This document shows positions 24,081-33,556 of a stretch of DNA of 64,000 nucleotides, one piece after another; the first letter of the stretch is position 1, and each line of letters opens with the position of its first letter. The stretch is from Craspedostauros australis. Lineage: Eukaryota > Bacillariophyta > Bacillariophyceae > Mastogloiales > Achnanthaceae. The notes below the pieces were generated by a model, which did not search any database, had not been told where the DNA came from, and was given only the letters and a program-made list of their open reading frames with translations. The stretch spans positions 186,001 through 250,000 of the forward strand of contig JAMXDE010000054.1 of assembly GCA_026770025.1 (NCBI GenBank), given 5' to 3'. Made by a program: the position numbers and the translations under genes.

Positions 24081-25282
24081 TTTTTGGTTGGAACAAAGAG
24101 ATGGCGGATGCTCTCTCGGCGGCGCTGGCAATCCCATCAAAACCTCCAAAAAGCGGGCAAGGCTGCGGAACGACGTCATCCGCCGGTTTCCTCACATCGC
24201 CGGCAGAAAACCTTCTCCTTGTCGTCGCCAAGGGAATCCGCCGAACAAACAAGTGCCAACCATGATTGAGAGTTACCACCAACAGCCCACCCATCATCAC
24301 CATCATCATGCAACCAATCCAGTCAAGCACACAGAGAAATTCCACGTCACTCCGCCGCAACCCCGTTCTTTCGCATGCATCACAATGCGTCCCCGAAAGT
24401 AAGAACGAGACTATCAGATCGCAAGTCCTCCAAAGTATTGTACCGCACTCGTATGTACAGTGCGCTGTGATGGTACGTGCTTTTGCTCGCATGAAGGTAC
24501 CATCGGCTTTTGCCCTGGTTGCTGATCCTGGTCTTGTTGTTTTTTTTGTCTGGTGACAGGAACTCGGTGAAGTAACAGCGGGGTACGCGGATGGCATGGG
24601 AAGGCAGGAAGCATCCTCTCGACGTATCAGTGTTTGTTTGGTTCTTGTGATGTGCGCGGGACGGCGCCGAGTTGGAGATGGTAGGCTATCTTGGGAGACC
24701 ACACGATTGTGTCCATGGTACCTATCGACCATACGAGCGACAAGCATCAACGACTCGACCAAACATAGAGCGTGCTTCGTTCTGATGCCAGTACTCTGCA
24801 GGTACTGCACATGTGTCGTAGAATATTTTACTTTATACTACCTCGTGGCTCAAGAAGGCAACGTTTGCATTTCGCATAGTCGTACGTCCCGACTTCGTTA
24901 GCCTGTTTGTGGTTCCGAATGGATCAATGTGGAGTTTTGTGAGGTGTTTGGTGGCAGAACAGCGCGCGAGTGGTCCAAAAGCGCTCCACACGATGTTCAC
25001 AAGGTGGCTGAGGCGGCCTCTGCGAGATGGGCGAATCCTCGTTTCGCACAAGTTGCCATTCCACCATTCTCCAAGGCGTACACGTACGCGTGGCGCTGGC
25101 TGGGATGACCATTCTCCGAAACAATCCCTGTGGCTGTGTTTCGTGCCTCCCGCATCCTTCACATTCCGGACGAGACCACCGAGACGACGGATCATGAGAA
25201 TCGTGATGTTTCGACGAGGCCGTACTCGCGTGCGTAGGTAGAGCGGCAAAAGTGCGTTTTGGTAAAGATGTGTTTCCTCTTG
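24081..25282. other. Intergenic between coiled-coil gene and transposon
   Basis: About 1.2 kb with no supported gene. Open frames on both strands reach 175 codons near 24833-25360 but cross the transposon end and show no domain. Confidence 0.5.
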
Positions 25283-25313
25283 GGAACCGCGGTAAAGACC
25301 ATATATTGGTCGG
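25282..25313. repeat. Left terminal inverted repeat
   Basis: A 32-bp sequence starting GGGAACCGCGGTAAAGACC, the exact reverse complement of 31602-31633. The inner part (GACC-ATATATT-GGTC) is itself nearly palindromic. Similarity does not extend further into the element. Confidence 0.92.
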
Positions 25314-25481
25314 TTTGCCGATGGGACTCCAATAGTAGTCCAAGTAATCCGTTGCAACAAATTAGACTATCTAGAAGGTACTACCGTAGACAACAAATCG
25401 TCCTAGTGTGATCATGGTGATTAGAGTTATTCGTTAATAGTGTTATTCTTGTTCGTGTGTTCAGGGGTGGTCGGGATAGTC

Positions 25482-27420
25482 TCACTCGGTCTCTGTGCTG
25501 TCGTCATCGCCCTTTTTCAAGTTCGCAGGTGCTGGTGTGGCTTCGAAATCGCTGTCGCTATCGCTGTCCATGTGGAGGTCGATCAACACAGCCTCACGCT
25601 TTCTACGCTTCGTTTTAGCGATGCGCGGTGCGCGGGCGCAGGAGGGGACAGGAGGCGGCACCACAACCGAGACGGGGACAGGAGGAACAGCCGCTGGGCT
25701 GGAACGGCATGCCATGGCACGGGGAGCACGTTTGCGAGAAGCAGAACGGCGCGCGCGACGAGCGACTGTCATCCTGTGCACGGACGCACGAGATGGCGAA
25801 GGAGCAGACTGGCCAATCGGAAACAAAAAGAAAGCAGGTGTGAGTGTGCAAGTTGATGTCATGCGCAAGAGGCGAGTGTGGCATCGATGGGGCTTACCTC
25901 GTAGCATTCTCCGAATCCGGTTCCTCGGCGGCCTTGTGGAATCGGGGGACGAGCAGCAGAGGACGGAACAAATGTGACTTCGTCCTCCCCAAGCGAGGAG
26001 TAATCATCCCCATCCATTGTAATGCCCGCGGAATGCTTAGTTGTTTTATTCTCCGCCTTGCGCCCGTAGCGTGCCAAGTTGGTGGCACTGTGCACCACTG
26101 GATTCGCGGAGTACACCGGTACCAACCGAACAATCAAAAGAGGCGCATCAGCCTCCACCTCGCTGTCGCGGTCATTGAGATTGACGGCCGGATTGAGGAA
26201 GTCGACGCCGTGCATCGCATGATCTGTGGTCATCTCAAAACGATCACTCACTTGGATGGGGAGAATCTCCCTGTGAATGCGGTAGGGTTGGGGGTGTCCG
26301 CGACACATCCTGCGAACAGCAAGCGCGTACGACTCGCCCCGCTCGCGTTGTCCCTGAAAAGAACGCATGTTGAAGTGTGTAGGCAGCTTCTCGTTCAGGC
26401 GGTCAAGCAGCTCCTTGTCCGTAGCTGCAGTGGATCCGAGTTCGTGGTTCTGCTTCAACCCCACCTCCAAAACGCGTCCTTGCTCCTTGATCGACGCTTT
26501 GACGTCGCCGTAGCAAGTCCCACCTGGCAACTCGAAAGTAACTTCAAGCACCTCGCCATGCCCTTGCGGAGAGTACACGTGACGCACAGCAGGTAAGAAG
26601 ACCAGGGTGTTCTTGTTCATCCAATCAGAAATGGATTGCGCACGACTCGGACCCTCTTGGAAGGGTGTCCCAGATACGGCATTGTTCACGAGCATGCTGG
26701 TAGCAGAGGCAGGACGAACAGCAGCAGGAGAAGCCACAGGAACAGACGAGGGCTCAGGAGGAGCAACAGTCATCATGCTCGCCGCGTTGTATGCAGGTCT
26801 GGGGGTTGGTGGCGGATTGGTGGGGACAGGTGGCAGATGGGTGGGGACAGGTGCCGCGACGTGCGCATGGATTGGTGGGGCGGACGGACGGGCAGTTGTC
26901 CCAACTTCGGTTTCGCCGGTTGGTGGGGAGGCGTACGCCAAACGAGAGAATGTGTCCATCGTTTGCTTCGCGTCTTCGGGTTTCTGGGTTGATACTTTTG
27001 CGATGGTGTTGTCGAATTGTTGTTTGTATTGTACAGCATTAGCGACAAGATCAGAAACGTTCGGAGAGTTTTTGGTGTCCATTCGCACTGGATAACGGGT
27101 TAGTAACGGTTTCAAATTTGTTCATTCAGAAATCATGTGTCTGGTTCACAAACACGCAGTGACGTACCAGCTTTTGCTTCTTTCTTGGCGCGACTTCGTT
27201 TCACAGAATTGCGCAGATTACGCAGGTTCCGAGCAAAGTTGCGCTTCGACAAGAACGCCAAGTCGCCGTTTTCGCTCCAGACGAGTCTCGCGGGCTTATC
27301 CATGGGGATGACACCGCTCTCGAGCTGTGCCCTGAGTTCGCGGATCTGCGGGTACAGTGACTCGTTCCATGCGACCCCATCGGGACTGTCCTGTTTCTCC
27401 GCAGTAGCTTTTCTTGGCAT
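25482..27420 (-). CDS. Transposon accessory protein, three exons
   Basis: Exons 27420-27168, 27087-25898 and 25808-25482. Donors are GTACGT and GTAAGC, acceptors are CCAG, and both joins keep frame. The product is 589 residues (the frame is also open upstream to about 27618). Exon 1 is basic ('LVWSENGDLAFLSKRNFARN', 'KRSRAKKEAKA'). Residues about 115-235 are Pro/Ala-rich. Residues about 250-410 form an ordered domain: 'VFLPAVRHVYSPQGHGEVLE', 'VTFELPGGTCYGDVKASIKE', 'QPYRIHREILPIQVSDRFEM'. The alternating beta pattern loosely recalls HSP20/p23-type sandwiches; I have seen similar blocks in unassigned diatom proteins, so this is inference. Exon 3 adds clustered basic residues (RRARRSASRKRAPR, KTKRRKRE) and an acidic Asp/Ser tail, suggesting a nuclear protein. 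It sits where PIF/Harbinger elements usually carry a Myb/SANT-like partner, but no Myb/SANT signature is visible. Confidence 0.75.
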
Positions 27421-28192
27421 GTTGCAGTGGCACTTACTGTTGAATGGCGGATCAGCAACAAGTACACGTCTGTCAATGTTGAATCCAAGGCGATTATGAG
27501 ATGAGACTGCAGCTTGACTTCGTTGCATTCCGCAGAGTAGAGGTTGCCGCGCGTGATCAACATGCGGCTTGTGATGTGCAGCATCCGTGTTTGAGAGGAT
27601 GAGGGAGCCATCAATCAACGTGTCGCAGCGTGGTAACAGTCAACGCGAAACATCGGCAGGAGAAACGCTGTACAAAACACGTGTGGTGTAGAGCTCTACT
27701 CTGCCCATTTAGTTTTCAACGCATGCTGTTTGCCTGGCCAATCCCACGTTCAGTATGGCTTGCTTTAGCTGTAATTAGAATGAATGTATACATCTATTAT
27801 ATATATATGTTACTATTAGCATCTTATACTATATCCCTAGGCATATAAGTGTATACCTACCGTTGGTCTAGACGCAACGCTCAACGTACGAAAAAGGACG
27901 GCTCCGGTGAGTCGACGATTGTGGAGGCACATGGTTCTTCTGTCGTGTGCGACACTCGCCCGGCGTATTCGCCGGCCACTTGTCTTCCTCGTTGACTTTT
28001 CACCATGTGCTTCATGGCGCACGACGTGGGGAGCTGGTATCTGGGGAGCCGTTGGAGCACCGATGTTTGACTCGCGTGCGCTGCACCATGTGCCTCTAAA
28101 CGTCAAGCATCGGAATAGACACCGACACGACATGGAATAACCGCAGACACGAACCAGGATCTTCGTGGGCGTAACATAGAATCGTGATAGAA

Positions 28193-28282
28193 ACGAGCCA
28201 GGACGTCCTCAGACACGGCACAGAACCGCACCAGACACGAGCCAGGACGTCTGGAGACACGGCACAGGACAGTCACAGAGAA
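28193..28282. repeat. Two copies of a 44-bp direct repeat
   Basis: The block ACGAGCCAGGACGTC followed by AGACACGGCACAG occurs at 28193 and again at 28237. A weaker third copy (ACGAACCAGGATCTTC) lies just upstream near 28149. Confidence 0.7.
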
Positions 28283-28661
28283 CACATCGACACGAAATGA
28301 GCACCAAATGAGCATCCAATTACCGCAGATTTGTCGCTGTGACAAGCGCTCAATCTGTACCATGCTACGTTATCGAGTCAAGTTGTGTTGTAAACAGCGA
28401 TATAGTGCATAAACTACAATAAGCTTCGATGGATAACGGCATACTGTCGATACCATTCAGAATATTTGGTTGCTGTTGATTGGTTACAGCATTTACAATC
28501 ACAATTAGCATGAGAGTTGTACTCCGCAGGATTTGAATACTAGGAACGTATGGCATTGTGACAAATTCGTATAAGTTATAGTGTCGTATGTGACATGTTG
28601 ATCTCGCAGAGATGGACACCAAAAGGGAATGCAAACGACGTGCAATCGACATCATGCGAGC

Positions 28662-28990
28662 GCGACGTGAACACGATGCGAGCGCAACACGAACGTGACG
28701 CGAACACGGCGTGAACACGGCGCGAGCGCAACACGAAAGCAACGTGAGCGCAACATGCACGCATCGTGAACGCGACATGGACGCATCGTCAACGCAACAT
28801 GGACGCAACGTGAACACGACCTGGGCGCATCGCCAACGCAACATGCACGCAACGTCAACGTGAGTTGCACGCGACGTGCACCCAACGTAAACGCGACATG
28901 AACACGACGAGAGCACGACGCGAGCTCCACATGGACGCATGTGGACGCAACGTAAACGCGACATGAGTGCGACGTGAACACGACCTAGTC
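28662..28990. repeat. 11-bp minisatellite, about 30 copies
   Basis: The consensus unit is close to GCRACRTGRAC. Units follow each other with 11-bp spacing for about 330 bp, with one 10-bp unit near 28935. Units are diverged at R/Y positions but keep the CRAC core. Because 11 is not a multiple of three and the unit rarely makes a stop, long open frames arise through it by chance. Confidence 0.9.
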
Positions 28991-29656
28991 CCGACATCGG
29001 GCAGGATTTCAAATGCGTTGCGAGGTTCGGTTTAGTGTAATCATGGCTGGTGATCAATTATCTTCTGACTGTGTGGAAGTCCACTCGGAAATGGAGTAGT
29101 AGTAGAATGCAGTACCGTGTTGGCAAGGATGAGACTTCACAGAGGATGACTCCTGCTCGAAACATCGTTTCTCCGCCCTCCGCAGCGTGCCTTGCTTGCA
29201 AACGCGTACAAAGGGCACAGCGCACTCGTTCGTCCATGACAGCCCCCACGCTGTCATGAAGACGCAGGGATCATAACAATATTCAGCGACGAAGAATAGA
29301 ATCTGACGTATTGGTCCGTTGAATTCTGTCGTTTCTGGCATCTTGGACATGATGAAGCGCCTTGACAGCGGCGTTGTGGGACAATAGTGCGCGTTTGTTG
29401 CGTTCTCTGCTGTCTTGCGTGCTGGGTAGCGCACCCATGAGAACAGCTCCCCAACGGCAAAAGGAGACAACAACTGGTCTACCAGGAGTCACGCAGAGTT
29501 CGCGGAGAAATGCTGTTTCCTCCTCTTACCAAGTTGCAGTTTGCTTGCGCACTATTTCTACTATTACAACGGTTACTTTTTGACATTGTTGGTTTTCGCC
29601 TCATTTTGATATTTGAAGAGGAACAAAGAGCTCACAAATTCGCAAGAACGCAAACC

Positions 29657-30669
29657 ATGTTGCTCCCACGCGGAACTTTCGCTGCTTTGGGGTTCGGACT
29701 GATTGGGTCTCGCCCAAGGGGCATGCTGGCGAACGATCTTTCCGTGGAGTCGTTGCGACAGTTCGCGTCTGTGTTCGGAACGCATCCTGACATTGTGCAC
29801 ATCTTGTGGAACGAGCTCGTAGACGCTCGAGCTCTCCCGCGCGGGGCCAAACCCAAACATCTCCTTTGGACGTGCGCGTTTCTTCGCCTGTACGTGTCGG
29901 AGACTGCGCTCGCTGCAGTGTGCAAGTGTTCGGCCAAAACACTTCGCAAATGGATGTGGCTGATGATGGCAGCCGTTGAAACCGTTAAGGATCGCATTGT
30001 AAGTACTAATAAATTCGCACACCCGAACTGCGACACAAAATTATTTTCACTCCATTCACTCACACATGGTCCTTTTTTTCGTGGTACCGCTCCAATTGAC
30101 AGATTGTCTGGAACCGTCGTTTCGTTGGCGCAAGTCAAAATGCAAAAGCTCTTGTAACGGTTGATGGGACGGACATGCGAATCACCGAACCGAAACCGTT
30201 TGACAAGAAGTGGTACTCGTTCAAATTTCGCGCTGCTGGCTTGCGTTACGAGTTGGCTGTTGCGATTTCTACTGGCGAGATTGTTTGGGCGAATGGGCCT
30301 TTCCCGTGTGGCCTGTTGAACGATCTTTCGATCTTCCGCCTGGGCCTGAAGCCGAAATTAGTGCAACACGAAGTCATCGTCGCAGATGCCGGATACCGTG
30401 GGGACCCTTGTGTGTTCCCCCCAACTTTTCGCGCGGATGGCATCATGCGGTGCCGCCACGAAACGGTCAACAGGCGAATCAAGCACTGGCAATGCATGCA
30501 CCTGAAGTGGCGGCACCACGTCAACAAGCATCGCCTTGCATTCAACGCGGTTGCCATCCTCACCCAAATTGAATTGAGCAACGGTTTCCCCTCGTTTGAC
30601 GTGGTTGTCGCGATGCAAGAAGCACGCGAACGTGCCATCGCCCAAGCAGATGAACAGCACACACACTAA
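29657..30669 (+). CDS. PIF/Harbinger DDE transposase
   Basis: Two exons: 29657-29998 and 30103-30669. The intron has a GTAAGT donor and a GACAG acceptor and is phase 0; the product is 302 residues. The N-terminal part has a helical region with 'PKHLLWTCAFLRLYVSETAL' and 'CSAKTLRKWMWLM', the helix-turn-helix-like segment seen before the catalytic core in these transposases. The DDE_4 core follows: 'VTVDGTDMRITEPKPFDKKW' (first Asp at about 135), 'VIVADAGYRGD' (second Asp at about 209) and 'CRHETVNRRIKHW' (Glu at about 234). The motif 'ANGPFPCG..NDLSIFR' is also typical of the diatom branch. The protein cuts and joins DNA at the element's ends. All catalytic residues are present. The frame is open upstream to 29510, so a longer N-terminus is possible. 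Confidence 0.92.
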
Positions 30670-31601
30670 TTAGCCTGTCCCACTTAGTAGTAACAAATAG
30701 CCCAACTTTAGCAAGCACAAAAGGTTCATCCCACATGCCCCCCTTGCCTGTTTGAGTGAGTGTTGTTAGGGTGTCCTGATTACGGGGTAGTAATTTTAGT
30801 GCTATGTTTTGCTGTTGGAGGTTTGAAGGACTTCCTTGTTGTGGTTGCATGTGGGACGCACTGAATAGCCAGTCCAGGAGGACGAAGGAGACGAGGAGAC
30901 ACCAACGCTTGCCCAAGAGAGTCCCGGTTTACATCATGGACAAACGAAGGGCAACATCAGCAAGGCATCTTGGGCATCCAACCACAACGACGTTGAGCGG
31001 AGGGACGGGTTTGTGGTCGCCACCACTGCCCACAACGGTAGCGATGCCAGCGCCATGAGTCCTCAGCAAAGAATGCGGTGAACATCGCGAGGAACGTTGG
31101 GGAGTCACGCGACGCTCAGGCAGGCAGGAACAAAGAGAGTGTGACCTTTTCTCGTGTAGAGTTCTGCAGTTGGCGAATCAAAGCCAATGACTCTCCGGAG
31201 CACGAGGCATGGCGCATATTGTTGGGAGCCCTCACCTGGATCAAAGGTGGTGTGAACAGGAACCGCACGGAGGAGGAACCGGAAGAACACAAACGGCTGT
31301 TGCGAATCAAGGTTTGTGCGGAAAGCGAGGCTGTCGTATGGGCCATATTGACAAGAAGACAGCGATGTGATGTCGTGGGTCTGGAAATTGGCATGTCTTG
31401 GAGCAGACACGACAGGGGTGGAACGAGCGCAAAGCGGACATCATTGGCATTGGCACACCGTGCACGACATGTCGAGCACGTACGTAAATAAGCGCAACGT
31501 CAAGTCAACACGGGAAAGGCGTGCTCTAGTAATACCATTAGTGGTTGACTCGACAGATCCCAAAACCGTACAACACGCCTCAAGCGTGAGTAAAGCAAAA
31601 T
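30670..31601. other. Transposase 3' flank within element
   Basis: Between the transposase stop and the right inverted repeat. One plus-strand frame (31078-31491) is listed separately; the rest shows nothing definite. Confidence 0.5.
31078..31491 (+). CDS. Possible third transposon ORF, weak
   Basis: A 137-codon frame with somewhat protein-like composition in its middle ('HEAWRILLGALTWIKGGVNR', 'EEPEEHKRLLRIKVCAESEA', 'RQRCDVVGLEIGMSW'). No motif is recognised, and opposite-strand frames of similar length overlap it. It could be a genuine small protein, an exon, or chance. Confidence 0.25.
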   Translation: MNIARNVGESRDAQAGRNKESVTFSRVEFCSWRIKANDSPEHEAWRILLGALTWIKGGVNRNRTEEEPEEHKRLLRIKVCAESEAVVWAILTRRQRCDVVGLEIGMSWSRHDRGGTSAKRTSLALAHRARHVEHVRK

Positions 31602-31633
31602 CCGACCAATATATGGTCTTTACCGCGGTTCCC
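31602..31633. repeat. Right terminal inverted repeat
   Basis: Ends GGTCTTTACCGCGGTTCCC and matches the left end over 32 bp without a mismatch. Confidence 0.92.
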
Positions 31634-33049
31634 TTGTTCCTCCCATCACTCGTGTATACAGCATAGTAGTACTGTCGACACATTTGACAATGTCCAGGAT
31701 GGTACTCGCAGCATGGATGCAGACGTCAGCAACAAACCACGGAGGATGGTAGAATAGAACGCTTCGTAATCATCCACGTGTATGGTACGAGTAAGACAAT
31801 TCGTGCCACGCCCACCACTGTGTATCTATTTCATTCTCGTCCGCATCACGCATCTGCTTGGTTCAGGCGCCATGATTTTCCATGATCCATCACGCGTGAT
31901 CCTCGATTGTTGAGATTGGAATTGATCGTGGACAAAGGAAATCGAAGAAAAATGAGTTGATGTCCTGCCACTTCGTCCCACGCACGTACTAATACGCTAC
32001 ATACTTCCAGACTCTGCGTGGATCACCCCAATAGCCGAAGTGGATACTCTGCACCAGAACACAATGGTACGAGCATTGGCCACCTTGGAATTCCAGAGAG
32101 AGAGAGAGAGAGAGGGAGAGACGAAACGCAGGTTTACATTCGATACATCCGTAGGAATTAGGATGGCGGCATTCCAACTTTGCACGAGACGAGGTCAACC
32201 TTTGGCGACGAAACAGCGAGAAACATTCTGTGGGCATTGCCCCTTGGATAACTTCGTCCACACTCGATGCGAAACCAGGTGTACATATTATTAGTAGGTA
32301 TTCTACCATTAGGGCACGACTTTCTCTCTCTCTCTCTCTCTTGTGCCAGAGCCCTTGACATAACGTCCTTGGTGCTCGTTTCCTTTTGCGAGTACGGTAC
32401 GGTACTCATCTGCCGTACGAGGCAGAGTACCTATGGAAATAGTTCGGTGGCTGAGAGTCAACGGATGCAACAGACTTGCATTCAGCGGTATTGCAATTAA
32501 ATCTCTGGACCGCCGTTGCATCGAGCATCCTGTTTCTCGTATGTGCGTATAGTACATTGGATCAGGATGCCCTGTTGAAACTAGAGGGAGGAGACAAGCA
32601 AGTGGGTTGAGCTCCTGTCAGGAGAGTCTGTCTTGCTCAGTTTCTGCGCTATCATGGACCAACGATGACAGAAGCGAGAGAGAGAAGGAGAAATAGAGAT
32701 GAGCCGTCCACAGCCATCCATTCGTACTTCGCCACGGAGATGTACGCACCAATCCGATAGCTTTCTGTTCGCTGCTGGGATAAAGGCATGCGACGTCGGG
32801 ACAAAGGGAGTGTTGTGTTATTTCTCTTCAGAGTACATCTATTTCACTTTGCGTTACTTTACTTGGCATTGTATTATATCATATTACATCATATTGTGCA
32901 AATGTATGTGTTGGCGTGGACTGTCAGCTTCTCGTTTGGCGAAAGTCCCTTGCCGTGCCTTCGGTTCTTGTGCCTGGGTCTTGACTTGGCAACATGCCTC
33001 ATTTTGGATGGTGGTAGTCACCGAACGTCACATGGCATCACGCTTGGGC
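31634..33049. other. Intergenic with simple repeats
   Basis: No gene supported. Holds a (GA)n tract at 32095-32118, a (CT)n tract at 32323-32341, and a GTACGGTACGGTAC cluster near 32393-32430. Confidence 0.55.
32095..32341. repeat. Paired GA and CT dinucleotide tracts
   Basis: A (GA)n run of about 20 bp and a (CT)n run of about 19 bp lie about 200 bp apart in opposite sense, so the transcript could fold back on itself. Flanking bases are not complementary, so they are not transposon ends. Confidence 0.75.
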
Positions 33050-33556
33050 TCACTGCCTCTTTGGCGAGAAGGTTGAGGAGTCAACGAGATCGTCCTGGAT
33101 GATCTCCAAGGTCATATCCAGCAGGTCCATCAGCCGTTGTTTGTCGAACGACGTGGATTGGTTGTGGCGGGGCTGTTGCGGAAACTGGAGACCTGTCCTG
33201 GCGGCAATGGAGAAAGGGCGATGCGACGCGCCGCGTGCTGAGGGATTCTGCAGCAGCGCCGTTGCCGTGATGCTACGACCCACCAAGCCCCTGCCTTGGC
33301 TGCAATCGGATCCAATGAGGCCCTGAGCCGCAGCGGCGTGTCCAGCGAAGGTCATCCTTTGTGGGATCGATCGAGGCTGCGTCATCGATCGAGGTGACGA
33401 GTTGGGTTCGTCAGCCTGACGCTGTCGTCGTTGTTGTTGCTCCTGCTGCTGCTGGTGCGGCTGATGATGACGAGGATGCTGCGATCCTGGCATGTTCGTT
33501 GGGTTGGCGGCCTGTCGCTCACCATCCTTGTTGTGTTGTTGCTGTTGGGTGTTCAT
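33050..33556 (-). CDS. Small Gln-rich protein
   Basis: Single-exon model of 168 residues from the ATG at 33556; a longer in-frame reading through a hexamer repeat gives only Thr-Leu repeats and lacks an ATG. The N-terminal 60 residues are Gln/His/Arg-rich. The C-terminal 100 residues look more ordered: 'MTFAGHAAAAQGLIGSDC', 'GLVGRSITATALLQNPSARG', and a terminal helix 'DKQRLMDLLDMTLEIIQDDL'. No domain is recognised. The absence of overlapping longer frames and the non-repetitive C-terminus favour a real gene, but this is uncertain. Confidence 0.5.
   Translation of the reverse strand: MNTQQQQHNKDGERQAANPTNMPGSQHPRHHQPHQQQQEQQQRRQRQADEPNSSPRSMTQPRSIPQRMTFAGHAAAAQGLIGSDCSQGRGLVGRSITATALLQNPSARGASHRPFSIAARTGLQFPQQPRHNQSTSFDKQRLMDLLDMTLEIIQDDLVDSSTFSPKRQ

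Larger units (their letters stand above)
27421..29656. other. Inter-gene spacer inside the transposon
   Basis: About 2.2 kb between the divergent accessory and transposase genes, so it should hold both promoters. It contains an AT tract (about 27793-27810), two 44-bp-period direct repeats (28193-28267) and the 11-bp minisatellite. The 230-codon minus-strand frame at 28365-29057 is produced by the minisatellite and is not called as a gene. Confidence 0.6.
25283..31632. mobile_element. PIF/Harbinger-type DNA transposon, apparently complete
   Basis: A 6.35-kb element bounded by identical inverted ends (25282-25313 and 31602-31633) and flanked on each side by CTTG (25279-25282 and 31633-31636). 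CTTG may be the target duplication, although Harbinger elements usually make 3-bp ones; the shared G/C makes the boundary ambiguous by one base, and TT would also fit. It carries a DDE transposase (29657-30669, +) and a divergent three-exon accessory gene (25482-27420, -). An 11-bp minisatellite lies between them. Both genes are open in the spliced models and the ends match perfectly, which suggests a recent insertion. The family is assigned from the transposase; the two-gene layout is also typical of PIF/Harbinger elements. Confidence 0.82.

Noticed and set aside
28365-29057. 230-codon minus-strand ORF rich in Cys, Arg, Val
   Set aside because: It is produced by reading the 11-bp minisatellite, which rarely creates stops; composition follows the repeat, not a protein.
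31995-32345. GA/CT tracts as terminal inverted repeats of a small transposon
   Set aside because: Only the dinucleotide runs are complementary; flanking bases are unrelated and no target duplication is visible.
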